64,000 nucleotides of DNA, taken from NCBI RefSeq assembly GCF_900099965.1, contig NZ_FNDJ01000021.1, positions 124,001 through 188,000 on the forward strand, given 5' to 3'. Position numbers and translations under genes: made by a program. Positions 33,909-45,469 of this stretch are shown one piece after another; positions within the stretch are counted from its first letter, which is position 1; every line of letters starts with the position of its first letter. Source of the DNA: Nonomuraea jiangxiensis. Its GTDB lineage: Bacteria > Actinomycetota > Actinomycetes > Streptosporangiales > Streptosporangiaceae. The notes under the pieces were generated by a model. It did no database searches. It was not told where the DNA came from and saw nothing but the letters and a program-made list of their open reading frames with translations.

Positions 33909-34816
33909 TCCCGCCCCACATCCCGGTGACTCACCTGGACCTCCATCTCGCGGTCGCGCAATCGCGCGGCGAGCTGCTCAGCCATGGCCACGCTGCGGTG
34001 CTTGCCACCTGTGCACCCCACCGCGAGCGTCGCGTAGCTCTTGCCCTCGCGCGAGTATCCGGCGGCGATGACCCGCAGCACCTCCTCGTAGGAGTCGAGG
34101 AACTCCTTGGCCCCCGGTTGCCCGAGCACGTAGTCGCGGACCGGGGCGTCGAGCCCGTTCATCGGCCGCAGTTCGGGCACCCAGTGCGGGTTGGGCAGGA
34201 ACCGGCAGTCGACCACGAGGTCGGCATCCACCGGCAGCCCATATTTGAACCCGAACGACACCACGTTGACCCGCAATCCCGGCCGATCCTCCCCACCGAA
34301 GTACGCGACGATCTTGTTACGTAGATCATGCACGTTGTGGGACGAGGTGTCGATCACGAGATCGGCGTTGGCGCGTACTTCGCGTAGAATCCCCCGCTCT
34401 CGGGTGATCCCGTCGACCAGCCGGCCCTCTCCCTGCAGCGGGTGCGGCCGGCGGACGTTCTCGAACCTGCGGACGAGCTCCTCGTCGCTGGCCTCCAGGA
34501 ACACCACCCGCACCCGCACGCCCCGCGCCTCGAGCTCCTCGATGGCGGCGTTGAGGTCGGTGGTGAAGGCCAGGCTCCGCACGTCGACCACGGCGGCCAC
34601 CTTGTCGGCGGCCAGCTTGACCTTGCCGGCCTCCTCCGCCATCGCGAACAGCAGCCCGGGCGGCAGGTTGTCGATGACGAACCAGCCGAGGTCCTCGAGC
34701 GCCTTGGCCGCGGTGCTCCGCCCCGCCCCGGACATGCCAGTGACGATGACGAACGCCCTCTCGCTGCTCGTCGTCTCGTCCTGCTGCCCGTCAGGCTGAG
34801 CCTCACCGGTGTTCAT
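33905..34816 (-). CDS. rapZ: RNase adapter/P-loop protein RapZ
   Basis: 303 residues. Walker A appears as VTGMSGAGRSTAAKALED, with arginine in place of the usual lysine, as is typical of actinobacterial members. Later blocks are FVIDNLPPGLL, DTSSHNVHDLR, NVVSFGFKYG and the C-terminal AVGCTGGKHRSVAMAEQL. In E. coli RapZ controls GlmS through small RNAs; in actinomycetes its partners are less clear. The ATG at 34816 has GGAGGG eight bases upstream. It is coupled to yvcK. Confidence 0.95.
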   Translation of the reverse strand: MNTGEAQPDGQQDETTSSERAFVIVTGMSGAGRSTAAKALEDLGWFVIDNLPPGLLFAMAEEAGKVKLAADKVAAVVDVRSLAFTTDLNAAIEELEARGVRVRVVFLEASDEELVRRFENVRRPHPLQGEGRLVDGITRERGILREVRANADLVIDTSSHNVHDLRNKIVAYFGGEDRPGLRVNVVSFGFKYGLPVDADLVVDCRFLPNPHWVPELRPMNGLDAPVRDYVLGQPGAKEFLDSYEEVLRVIAAGYSREGKSYATLAVGCTGGKHRSVAMAEQLAARLRDREMEVQVSHRDVGRE

Positions 34817-34846
34817 TTCAGTGCCCTCCCCGGGCCTCTGGCGAGA

Positions 34847-36775
34847 TCAAGGTGACTCTCCCTTCAGCGTCGACACGATGACCTCGGCGATGGACGGACC
34901 GATGCCGGGGACCTCACAGATCTCCTCGGCTGTGGCCTCACGCAGTCTCTTGACGGAGCCGAAGTGCTTGAGCAACGCCTGCCTGCGCGCCGGACCGAGG
35001 CCGGGCACGTTGTCGAGCGCGCTCTCCTTCACCGTCTTCGACCTCTTGGATCGATGGTAGGTGATGGCGAACCTGTGTGCTTCGTCTCGCACGCGTTGCA
35101 GCAGGTAGAGACCTTCACTTGAACGAGGCATGATCACTGGCTGGTCATCGCCCGGCAGCCAGACCTCCTCCAGGCGCTTGGCCAGCCCGCACACCGCCAC
35201 GTCGTCGATGCCGAGCTCGTCGAGCGCCCGCTGCGCCGCCGCGGCCTGCGGTCCGGCGCCGTCGACCACGACCAGGTTGGGCGGGTAGGCGAACTTGCGT
35301 GGTTTGCCCGTCTCAGGGTCGATCGGCCCGTGGCCGGAATCGTCGTCGGGGGCCAGCTCGCCGGTGGCGGAACGTTCCTCCAGATAGCGGCGGAACCGGC
35401 GGAGGATCACCTCGTGGATCGAGGCGACGTCGCCCTCCTTGGTCTTGACGGCGAAGCGCCGGTATTCGCTCTTGCGCGCCAGGCCGTCCTCGAACACCAC
35501 CATCGACGCCACCACGTTCTCGCCTTGCAGGTGGGAGACGTCGTAGCACTCCACGCGCAGCGGCGCCTGGTCGAGATCGAGCGCGTCGGCGATCTCCTGC
35601 AGCGCCCTGCTGCGGGTGGTCAGGTCGCTGGCGCGGCGGATCTTGTGCTGCGCCAGCGACTCCTTGGCGTTGCGCTCGACGGTCTCCATCAGCGCCTTCT
35701 TGTCGCCGCGCTGCGGCACGCGCACCTCGACGCGGGCCCGCCGCTGCTCGGTCAGCAACTCGGCGACCGCTTCGCTGTCGGGCGGCAGCGCGGCGACGAG
35801 CACCTCGCGCGGCATCGCGTCGGGGCTGGCCTCGGCGTAGATCTGCAGCAGGAACTGCTCGACCAGGGCGCCGGGCGAGGTCTCCTCGACCTTGTCGACC
35901 ACCCACCCGCGCTGCCCGCGGATGCGGCCGCCGCGCACGTAGAAGACCTGTATGGCGGCTTCGAGCGGATCCTCGGCGAGCGCGATGACGTCGGCGTCGG
36001 TGGCCTCGCCGAGCACGACGGCCTGCTTCTCCAGAGCCCGCTGCAACGCCTGGACGTCGTCACGGAGCCGGGCCGCCCGCTCGTATTCCTGCTCTCCGGC
36101 GGCCTCGCGCATCTCCTTCTCCAGCCGCCTGATGAAACGGCTGGTGTTGCCCGCCATGAAGTCGCAGAAGTCCTCGGCCAGCGCGCGGTGCTCCTCCGGG
36201 GTGACCCGGCCGACGCACGGCGCCGAGCACTTGTCGATGTAGCCGAGCAGGCACGGCCGGCCGATTTGTCCTGCCCGCTTGAACACCCCCGCGCTGCACG
36301 TGCGCACGGGGAACACCCGCAACAGCAGGTCAACCGTCTCCCGAATGGCCCAGGCGTGCGAGTAGGGCCCGAAATAGCGGGTGCCCTTGCGCTTGGCCCC
36401 GCGCATGACCTGAACCCGCGGGAAGTCCTCGCCCATGGTGACCGCGAGATAGGGATAGGACTTGTCGTCGCGGTATTTCACGTTGAAGCGCGGGTCGAAC
36501 TCCTTGATCCAGGAGTATTCGAGCTGCAGCGCCTCGACCTCGGTGCCGACCACGGTCCAGTCGACGTCGGCGGCATTGTCGAGCATCGACCGGGTGCGCG
36601 GGTGCAGCGCGGCGAAATCGGCGAAGTACGAATTGAGCCGCTGGCGCAGGCTCTTGGCCTTGCCAACGTAGATCACCCGGCCGTGCGCGTCCCGGAATCG
36701 GTAGACCCCCGGTGACTCGGGGATGGACCCCGGCTTGGGCCGGAAGCTCAAGGTGTTGCCCGCTGATCTCGCCAC
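34847..36775 (-). CDS. uvrC: Excinuclease ABC subunit C
   Basis: 642 residues. GIY-YIG nuclease domain at the N-terminus (SPGVYRFRDAHGRVIYVGKA), UVR motif (MREAAGEQEYERAARLRDDV), the RNase H-like UvrC domain (RVECYDVSHLQGENVVASMV, NLVVVDGAGPQAAAAQ) and a C-terminal helix-hairpin-helix pair (NVPGLGPARRQALLKHFG, VPGIGPSIAEVI). It cuts both sides of a lesion in nucleotide excision repair. The start is uncertain: GTG at 36775 suits the family length and sits just after a TACTAG box, so the mRNA may be leaderless. No SOS box was found. Confidence 0.95.
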   Translation of the reverse strand: MARSAGNTLSFRPKPGSIPESPGVYRFRDAHGRVIYVGKAKSLRQRLNSYFADFAALHPRTRSMLDNAADVDWTVVGTEVEALQLEYSWIKEFDPRFNVKYRDDKSYPYLAVTMGEDFPRVQVMRGAKRKGTRYFGPYSHAWAIRETVDLLLRVFPVRTCSAGVFKRAGQIGRPCLLGYIDKCSAPCVGRVTPEEHRALAEDFCDFMAGNTSRFIRRLEKEMREAAGEQEYERAARLRDDVQALQRALEKQAVVLGEATDADVIALAEDPLEAAIQVFYVRGGRIRGQRGWVVDKVEETSPGALVEQFLLQIYAEASPDAMPREVLVAALPPDSEAVAELLTEQRRARVEVRVPQRGDKKALMETVERNAKESLAQHKIRRASDLTTRSRALQEIADALDLDQAPLRVECYDVSHLQGENVVASMVVFEDGLARKSEYRRFAVKTKEGDVASIHEVILRRFRRYLEERSATGELAPDDDSGHGPIDPETGKPRKFAYPPNLVVVDGAGPQAAAAQRALDELGIDDVAVCGLAKRLEEVWLPGDDQPVIMPRSSEGLYLLQRVRDEAHRFAITYHRSKRSKTVKESALDNVPGLGPARRQALLKHFGSVKRLREATAEEICEVPGIGPSIAEVIVSTLKGESP

Positions 36776-36987
36776 GCCCAAAAGCCTAGTAGCCCGCACC
36801 GACAAGGTGACCCGCCGCACCTTCCCGGGCACGACGGGCCCTTCCCTGTTCAACGACCGAGCCCCACCGGCCACACCACTCCCAGCCGACCAGAGCACCG
36901 CGACAACGTCCGAAGGCCCAGCCCCGGCGCCTCAGGCCCAGCCCCAGCGCCCCACCTCAACCTATGTCCCAGGCTCAGAACTTAAGC

Positions 36988-37461
36988 TCAAGCCAGCGTG
37001 ATCTGGTCGCCATCCACCTTGATCTGCTGCTCCGCCAGCGGCTCCTGGGCAGGCCCGTCCGTAACCGCCCCATCGGCGATGTTGAACTTGCTGCCGTGAC
37101 ACGGGCAGTTGATCGTCCCGTCCGCGACATCGGCGACCGTGCATCCCTGGTGGGTGCACACAGCCGTGAACGCCTTGAACTCACCGTCCGTCGGCTGCGT
37201 GACCACGATCTTCTGATCCTTGAAGACCGCGCCCCCGCCGACGGGGATGTCGGCGGTCTTGGCCAGCGCCGGCCCACCGGCCTGCGGCGCGCTGGACGCA
37301 GGCGCGCTCGACGCCGGACTCGATGCAGGGCTGGACGCGGGGGCGCTGCCGGCAGGCTGCGCGGTGTCGGTTCCGCTGCCGCAGGCCGAGATCGCCAGCG
37401 CCAGGCCACCCGCTCCCACGCTCGCGATCATCACTCGGCGGCTCTGAAGGTCATCTCCCAT
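36988..37461 (-). CDS. Rieske (2Fe-2S) Tat lipoprotein, copy 1
   Basis: 157 residues. The N-terminus has a twin-arginine (SRRVMIASVGAGG) followed by a lipobox ending at cysteine (LAISAC), so it should be exported folded and lipidated. A flexible linker with repeated SSPAS/SSAPAS follows. The Rieske domain (about 60-157) has CTHQGC and CPCHGSKF, supplying the two cysteines and two histidines of the cluster plus the disulfide pair. Alternative starts upstream lack the signal. It is probably an electron carrier on the outer face of the membrane; its partner is unknown. Confidence 0.88.
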   Translation of the reverse strand: MGDDLQSRRVMIASVGAGGLALAISACGSGTDTAQPAGSAPASSPASSPASSAPASSAPQAGGPALAKTADIPVGGGAVFKDQKIVVTQPTDGEFKAFTAVCTHQGCTVADVADGTINCPCHGSKFNIADGAVTDGPAQEPLAEQQIKVDGDQITLA

Positions 37462-37533
37462 GCAGCTCACCCAACCGCACTCAGGTGAGAAATTCATGAG
37501 ACACGGGCTAAGCAAACCTTCATGAAGTACGGG

Positions 37534-37992
37534 CTAGGCCAGCCGGATCTTGTCACCGTCCACGGTGATCTGCTTCTCCTCGAGCGGGTCGCTCGCGGGC
37601 CCGGCGGCCACGGATCCGTCAGCGATGTTGAACTTGCTGCCGTGGCAGGGGCAGTTGATGGTCCCGTTCGAGACGCTGGCGACCGTACATCCCTGGTGGG
37701 TGCAGATCGCGGTGAACGCCTTGAACTCGCCGTCCGTCGGCTGCGTGACCACGATCTTCTGTCCTTCGAAGACCTTCCCGCCGCCCGAGGGGATGTCCGC
37801 GGTGTCGGCCAGCGCCTTTTTCGCGGTCTTTTTCTTCTTCGGAGCGTCGGACGACGCCTCCTCCTCCGGGGCCGGAGACTCCACGCTCACCTCCGACGTC
37901 GGCGAGCCGTAGCTCGCACAGGCCGACAGAAGCGCCGCCAGTCCAGTGCCACCGGCTCCGAGCATCATCGCCCGACGCGTCGATTCAGTCAT
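37534..37992 (-). CDS. Rieske (2Fe-2S) Tat lipoprotein, copy 2
   Basis: 152 residues. Signal STRRAMMLGAGGTGLAALLSAC combines a twin-arginine with a lipobox. The linker is acidic, then lysine-rich (DAPKKKKTAKK). The Rieske domain is nearly identical to copy 1 over IVVTQPTDGEFKAFTA, CTHQGCTVA and NCPCHGSKFNIADG. GGAGG eight bases before the ATG at 37992 sets the start. The 72-base gap and shared domain indicate tandem duplication of copy 1 or 2. Confidence 0.9.
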   Translation of the reverse strand: MTESTRRAMMLGAGGTGLAALLSACASYGSPTSEVSVESPAPEEEASSDAPKKKKTAKKALADTADIPSGGGKVFEGQKIVVTQPTDGEFKAFTAICTHQGCTVASVSNGTINCPCHGSKFNIADGSVAAGPASDPLEEKQITVDGDKIRLA

Positions 37993-38103
37993 CGTTCGTC
38001 CTCCCAATGTGGTGCTTACTTCAGGTACGCCGGCGCTCTCGCGCCGGTTCAGCCTGCCCGCACCCAATCGGGAGTGACTACGCACAATTACCCATTGGCC
38101 TGG

Positions 38104-38541
38104 TCAGACGACTACGATTCCATCGCCTTCCGCCCTGACCTGAAACGAAGCCAGCGGAGCCGAGGCGGGCCCCTTGAGCGCCTTGCCGCTGTCGGCGGCG
38201 AACTCGCTGCCGTGGCAGGGGCAACGAAGGACGTTGTCCCTGGGGGTGCTGACCGTGCAGCCCTTGTGCGTGCAGGCCGCGCTGAACGCCTTGTAGACCC
38301 CTTGCGTGGGCTGCGTCACGATGACGTTCAGATCCTTGACCAGCTTGCCGCCGCCCACGGGCACGTCGGCCACCTTGGCGATGACCTTGCCCTTGATGTT
38401 CGGCTGGGCTTTGGCATCGCCTGTGCCGCATCCCGCCAGCGCCACCCCGCACACCGCGACCCCGGCCGCCGCCCCCAGGAGCTCGCGCCGCCCGTACGAG
38501 CCGTCGGCGGGCATGGCTCCGCCCCGCTCCGTAACCGTCAT
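38104..38541 (-). CDS. Rieske (2Fe-2S) Tat lipoprotein, copy 3
   Basis: 145 residues, the most divergent copy. Signal YGRRELLGAAAGVAVCG, then lipobox ALAGC. Rieske motifs CTHKGC and RCPCHGSEFAAD retain all cluster ligands; IVTQPTQGVYKAFSA aligns with the other two. The ATG at 38541 has GGAGGG at 11 bases; the ATG at 38514 is an alternative that keeps the whole signal. As the first of three same-strand genes it may head a common transcript, though the spacers (about 110 and 70 bases) could hold separate promoters. Confidence 0.87.
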   Translation of the reverse strand: MTVTERGGAMPADGSYGRRELLGAAAGVAVCGVALAGCGTGDAKAQPNIKGKVIAKVADVPVGGGKLVKDLNVIVTQPTQGVYKAFSAACTHKGCTVSTPRDNVLRCPCHGSEFAADSGKALKGPASAPLASFQVRAEGDGIVVV

Positions 38542-38771
38542 CGTGTTGCCGACCCTCCGCGTCGCCGCTGACCCCCTGCAGGCCAAGCCGTTACGGACCC
38601 CAACCCTATGGCCGCCACCCCTCGGTCCCGCGATCGGGTGAACCCCGCCCGACACCCCACCGAACCGGCGGCTCCGCCCCGCCACCAGCGGCCCACACCC
38701 GTCAGCACAGGACGTCACACCGGTCAGCGCCTGGTGCGCGGACGGTCAGCGGCCCACCGCAGCCTACGACC

Positions 38772-39521
38772 ATGACTCCTACGACGACCCCGGCCTCCCT
38801 CACCCCTCCGGCCGCCTCCCCCGGCAAGCCCTCCCGAAGCCGAACCGGCCCGCGCTGGTGGCGTCGCCCATGGGTCGCACCCCTTGCGGTGGTGGCCGCC
38901 GTTTTCATCGCGTTCTCATTGCCGCCGTACCTGTCGATGGATCCGGCCCAGTCCCGGGTGCCCGCCCCCGACTTCTTCCCGCCGCACTTCGTGATGCTTT
39001 CCCTGCACGTCGTCTTCGGCTCGATCGCGATGATCACGTGCTGCCTGCAGATCTGGCCGTGGTTCCGCCGGCGCTGGCCGGGGGCGCACCGCATGATCGG
39101 CCGCGTGTACGTCTTCGGCGGCTGCCTCCCCAGCGGCCTGCTGGGGCTGGTGGTGGGTGTGGCCACCCCGTTCGGCCCGGTCACCATGGTCAGCAACGTC
39201 ATGCTGGCGCTCCTCTGGCTGGGCTGCACGCTGGCGGGCTGGCGGATGGCCAGGCAGCGCAGGTTCGTCGATCACCGCCGCTGGATGGTGCGCAGCTTCG
39301 CCCTGACCATGTCCATCATCACCAACCGCCTCTGGGGCGTCGGGTTCACGATCATGCTGTCACCGCAGCTGGACACCACGTTCCACGGTGACGAGGCCCT
39401 GATGGCCGCCACGGTGTCGGCCCTGGGCGCCTGGCTGGGCTGGGTCCTGCCGCTGCTGCTGGCGGAGTGGTGGCTCGAACGCGGCGACGCCGCCAGGCGC
39501 CGCCTCCGCGCCGCCCGCTGA
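38772..39521 (+). CDS. DUF2306-like membrane protein
   Basis: 249 residues with about six membrane helices. Features: a proline-rich cytosolic N-terminus, a helix at 36-52, LHVVFGSIAMITCCLQIWP, GAHRMIGRVYVFGGCLP, and RQRRFVDHRRWMVRSFALTMS. The repeated histidines near membrane helices (LH, AHR, DHRRW) are typical of DUF2306, which is suspected to bind heme, though no function is known. The ATG is at 38772; it is divergent from the Rieske genes and could be a redox partner by position only. Confidence 0.75.
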   Translation: MTPTTTPASLTPPAASPGKPSRSRTGPRWWRRPWVAPLAVVAAVFIAFSLPPYLSMDPAQSRVPAPDFFPPHFVMLSLHVVFGSIAMITCCLQIWPWFRRRWPGAHRMIGRVYVFGGCLPSGLLGLVVGVATPFGPVTMVSNVMLALLWLGCTLAGWRMARQRRFVDHRRWMVRSFALTMSIITNRLWGVGFTIMLSPQLDTTFHGDEALMAATVSALGAWLGWVLPLLLAEWWLERGDAARRRLRAAR

Positions 39522-39583
39522 CCTCAGCACCGAAACCCCACCCCGGAACCATGCACCGGCACCCGGCATCACCCGACGAAAGT

Positions 39584-39611
39584 TGCCCCCACGCCCGCCG
39601 GCGCGGGGGCA
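39584..39611. terminator. Hairpin between the DUF2306 gene and uvrA
   Basis: TGCCCCC (39584-39590) and GGGGGCA (39605-39611) pair perfectly; inside, after one mismatch, CGC and GCG can pair around CCGCCG. The hairpin lies between two convergent genes, as expected of a shared rho-independent-like terminator in GC-rich DNA. Confidence 0.6.
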
Positions 39612-39626
39612 CCGCCTCGGCGAATC

Positions 39627-42467
<2,841 letters not shown>

Positions 42468-42684
42468 GGCGATCCCGGAAGTCGAAAGGCGGATAGGTCC
42501 ACGGGGGATGGTAGACGGGGGCTCCGACAATTTCGGCGGCCGGTCCCGACGGCCCCCGAAATCCGTCCCTCACAGATTACGGCCATCTGCCACCCAGGTA
42601 GGCGTCCTTCACGAGGGAACCATCTGGCCTGCGGCTTTATGCCCACCTCCCCCTGCAACCCACCAAATAGGGAAATATCCGTAT

Positions 42685-43485
42685 ATGAGCGTCCTACCCG
42701 TGCTGCAGGCCGAGCTCGCCTGCGCGACCAACCGACTCCTGGCCACGGCCGCGTCCCTGTCCGACGCCGACATCGCCGCGCCCTCCCGCCTGCCCGGATG
42801 GACGCGGGGCCACGTGCTCACCCACGTCGCCCAGAACGCCGACTCCCACGTCAACCTGCTGACCTGGGCCAGAACCGGCGTCAGAACCCCCCAGTACGCC
42901 TCCTACGCGGCCCGGGCCGCCGCCGTCGAGGCCACGGCCGGCCAACCGGCCGCCCGGCACCTGGCCGACCTGACGGACAGCGCCGCCCGCCTGGCCGCCG
43001 CCGTCCGCGACCTGCCCGAGCACGCCTGGTCGGCGCCGGTGGAGGGGCTCCGCCCGCCCGTACATCCGGCCTGGTACATCCTGGTACGCCGGCTACGCGA
43101 GGTCGGCCTGCACCACGTGGACCTCGACGCCGGCTACGGCCCCGCGGACTGGCCGGACCCGTTCGTCCGGCGCGAACTCCACGACTGCCGCGCCTGCTGG
43201 CAACACGCCCGCAGCACGGTCAGCGAGATCGTCCTCCAGCACCCCTCGGCCGGGATCGCCGCCCGGTGGCGCGATCTCGGAACGGGTCCCGCCGTCGCGG
43301 GCGCACCGGCCGACATGCTGGCATGGCTGACCGGTAGATCGCGGGGCGAGGGCGTTACCCTGGTCCCCATGGGACAGTCGTTCACGCCGGAGGCGGAGGC
43401 CAGAGCGCTTCCCGCGCCGCCGCCGTGGCTGACGATGCCCGCCCCGGCCGATCTGCCCACGACGCCTCCGAAGGACTATCCATGA
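42685..43485 (+). CDS. Maleylpyruvate isomerase family, mycothiol-dependent (DinB-like)
   Basis: 266 residues. The N-terminal DinB-like four-helix domain contains PGWTRGHVLTHVAQNADSHV, with the histidines that bind metal in mycothiol-dependent maleylpyruvate isomerase, and a later LREVGLHHVDLDAGYG supplying the third. The C-terminal part (LAWLTGRSRGEGV) matches the family tail. Such enzymes use mycothiol as cofactor for isomerisation or thiol transfer; the substrate is unknown here. Its stop overlaps the next ATG (ATGA), so it works with the metallo-beta-lactamase protein. Confidence 0.85.
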   Translation: MSVLPVLQAELACATNRLLATAASLSDADIAAPSRLPGWTRGHVLTHVAQNADSHVNLLTWARTGVRTPQYASYAARAAAVEATAGQPAARHLADLTDSAARLAAAVRDLPEHAWSAPVEGLRPPVHPAWYILVRRLREVGLHHVDLDAGYGPADWPDPFVRRELHDCRACWQHARSTVSEIVLQHPSAGIAARWRDLGTGPAVAGAPADMLAWLTGRSRGEGVTLVPMGQSFTPEAEARALPAPPPWLTMPAPADLPTTPPKDYP

Positions 43486-44138
43486 CCTACACAGGTGACG
43501 TCCAGGTCGGCGGCCCCGCCGACGTTCGCGAGCTGCCCGAGCTCACCATCAGCAAGCTCGCCGTGGGGCCGTACGACAACAACGCCTACCTGCTGCGCTC
43601 CACCGAGACCGGCGACGGCCTGCTCATCGACGCGGCGGCCGAGTCCGACCGCCTGCTCGCCCTGATAGCGGACGAGCCGGTCGGCTCGATCGTCACGACC
43701 CACCAGCACGGCGACCACTGGCAGGCGCTGACGCAGGTGGCGAAGGTCACCGGCGCCCAGGTGATCGCCCACCCGCTCGACGCGTCCGCCCTCCCGCTGC
43801 CGGTGGACCGCCTGGTGGAAGGCGGCGACACCGTCAACGTCGGCCCGGTCAGCCTGGAGGTCATCCACCTGCGCGGACACACGCCGGGCTCGATCGCCCT
43901 GCTCTACGACGGCGGAGAGGCGGGCCGGCACCTGTTCACGGGCGACTCGCTGTTCCCCGGCGGCGTCGGCAACACCTGGAAGGACCCGGAGCGCTTCACC
44001 CAGCTCTACAACGACGTGGTCCAGCGCATCTTCGACCGCCTGCCCGACGACACCTGGGTCTACCCGGGCCACGGCAAGGACACCACGCTGGGCGCCGAGC
44101 GCCCGTCCCTGCCGGAGTGGAAGGCGCGGGGCTGGTAA
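43482..44138 (+). CDS. Metallo-beta-lactamase fold hydrolase (glyoxalase II-like)
   Basis: 218 residues. Metal motif TTHQHGDHWQAL (HxHxDH), then HLRGHTPGSIALLYDGG, FTGDSLFPGGVGNT and YPGHGKDT, the full set of ligands for a two-metal glyoxalase-II-like site. Coupled by 4 bases to a mycothiol-dependent isomerase-like gene, so hydrolysis of a mycothiol thioester is a reasonable inference. The ATG at 43482 is supported by that overlap. Confidence 0.9.
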   Translation: MTYTGDVQVGGPADVRELPELTISKLAVGPYDNNAYLLRSTETGDGLLIDAAAESDRLLALIADEPVGSIVTTHQHGDHWQALTQVAKVTGAQVIAHPLDASALPLPVDRLVEGGDTVNVGPVSLEVIHLRGHTPGSIALLYDGGEAGRHLFTGDSLFPGGVGNTWKDPERFTQLYNDVVQRIFDRLPDDTWVYPGHGKDTTLGAERPSLPEWKARGW

Positions 44139-44308
44139 GACCCAGAAGACCGCCGCGGCCAGGACCCACGAAGATCCTGGCCGCCACCCACCCGAAACGC
44201 CGCGCACACTCTGCACCACCGCCCGCGCGAAATGCCGGGCGCACCGCATACAACCCTGCGCCACCCGCAACCGGGCACACACCGCCAGGACTCGCACACG
44301 ATCGGTGG

Positions 44309-44584
44309 TCACTGACGGGCGGTCAGGACGTGCACGATCCGCTCGGCCGCGAGGGCGGGATCGTCGGCCAGGCCGACGAGCTCGCCCCACGACCATCGGT
44401 AGAACCACCCCTCGGAGAGAGGCACGCAGTCCACGGTCTCGGCCAGCATGACCGTGTCGGGATCACTGATCCGCAGGACGGGCGGATACGGCCGGAGCGT
44501 GGCCGTCAGCCCACGCCGCTCCAGCTCCGTAGCCAGTTTGCCGAGAAAGTACGTGCGCGTGTGCTCGCGCGGCGTCACCGACAT
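44309..44584 (-). CDS. Small conserved-looking hypothetical protein
   Basis: 91 residues, no known domain. It reads as a compact alpha/beta protein: an N-terminal helix (TRTYFLGKLATELERRGL), strands LRPYPPVLRISDP and the aromatic segment GWFYRWSWGELVGLADDP, then a final helix. Codon use is coding-like and the ATG at 44584 has GGAG close upstream. It follows pssA on the same strand after 36 bases. The function is unknown. Confidence 0.65.
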   Translation of the reverse strand: MSVTPREHTRTYFLGKLATELERRGLTATLRPYPPVLRISDPDTVMLAETVDCVPLSEGWFYRWSWGELVGLADDPALAAERIVHVLTARQ

Positions 44585-44620
44585 GGCTCCATCAAAGCCG
44601 AAGTACGACGAAAAATCCCG

Positions 44621-45469
44621 TCAGTGGCCGATCCGCTCGGCTTCCCGACCCTGCTCACGCTTGTAGACCCGGCGCTGCTCACGCTTGTAGAAGAGCATCC
44701 GCAGCGGGATCGCCGCCACGAGCGCGATCTGCATCGACGCCCCGATCTTGATCGGCAGGTCACCGCCCTCGGGCCAGGCCACCCACACGGTCAGGAACGC
44801 CACGTTCACCATGATCCAGCCGAGCACGATCGCCAGGAGCTGGCCCTTCGGCTTGGGGTATTCGATCCGGCTGACCATCAGCCACGCCACGCCGAGCACC
44901 GCCAGCAGTGACCAGAAGCTCGGCTGGAACAGCAGCACGATGGAGATCACCGTCATGGCGCCCATCGGGATGGGCAACCCCATGAAGTCGCCGCTCTTGG
45001 TCTTGACGCAGGCGAACCTGGCCAGCCGTACGATGCCGCCGACCAGTATGGCCGCCGCCGCGGCGAGCACGGCCATGAACGGCACCTGTGAAGTGAAGCC
45101 GCCCCAGATCACGATCATGAACGCGGGCGCGAACCCGAAGCTGATCACATCGGCCAGGTTGTCCAGCTCGGCGCCCATCGCGGAGGCACGGAACCGCCGC
45201 GCCACCAGGCCGTCGAACAGGTCGCACGTCGCGCCGATGAGCAGCAGCACGATGGCGGTGGCGAAGTAGCTCGGAACGGGCGTGAAGCGACCGCCGTCGA
45301 CCTGGAGCTGCTGGATGGCGGAGTAGGCCAGCACGCACACGGCGAGGAAGCCGCATACCGCGTTGCCCAGGGAGAGCGAGTCCGCGGCGGACAGCCGGAA
45401 CGCCTTGCCCACAGGACCCCGAGGTCCTTCCTCATCCGCCTGCCAGCCGCTGGCGTCAGCCGCGGTCAA
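44621..45469 (-). CDS. pssA: CDP-diacylglycerol-serine O-phosphatidyltransferase
   Basis: A 282-residue membrane enzyme of the CDP-alcohol phosphotransferase family. The signature DxxDGxxAR(8)GxxxDxxxD is visible as CDLFDGLVARRFRAS then MGAELDNLAD. About seven membrane helices; the charged C-terminus ends in KREQRRVYKREQGREAERIGH, with KREQ occurring twice. It makes phosphatidylserine, which Psd decarboxylates. The TTG at 45469 overlaps the psd 3' end by 14 bases; a GTG at 45412 is an alternative start. Confidence 0.92.
   Translation of the reverse strand: MTAADASGWQADEEGPRGPVGKAFRLSAADSLSLGNAVCGFLAVCVLAYSAIQQLQVDGGRFTPVPSYFATAIVLLLIGATCDLFDGLVARRFRASAMGAELDNLADVISFGFAPAFMIVIWGGFTSQVPFMAVLAAAAAILVGGIVRLARFACVKTKSGDFMGLPIPMGAMTVISIVLLFQPSFWSLLAVLGVAWLMVSRIEYPKPKGQLLAIVLGWIMVNVAFLTVWVAWPEGGDLPIKIGASMQIALVAAIPLRMLFYKREQRRVYKREQGREAERIGH

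Noticed and set aside
42468..42684. SOS (LexA) box upstream of uvrA, and likewise near recN and uvrC
   Set aside because: I looked for the actinobacterial GAAC-N4-GTTC-type pattern in these upstream regions and found none. Absence by eye is not proof.
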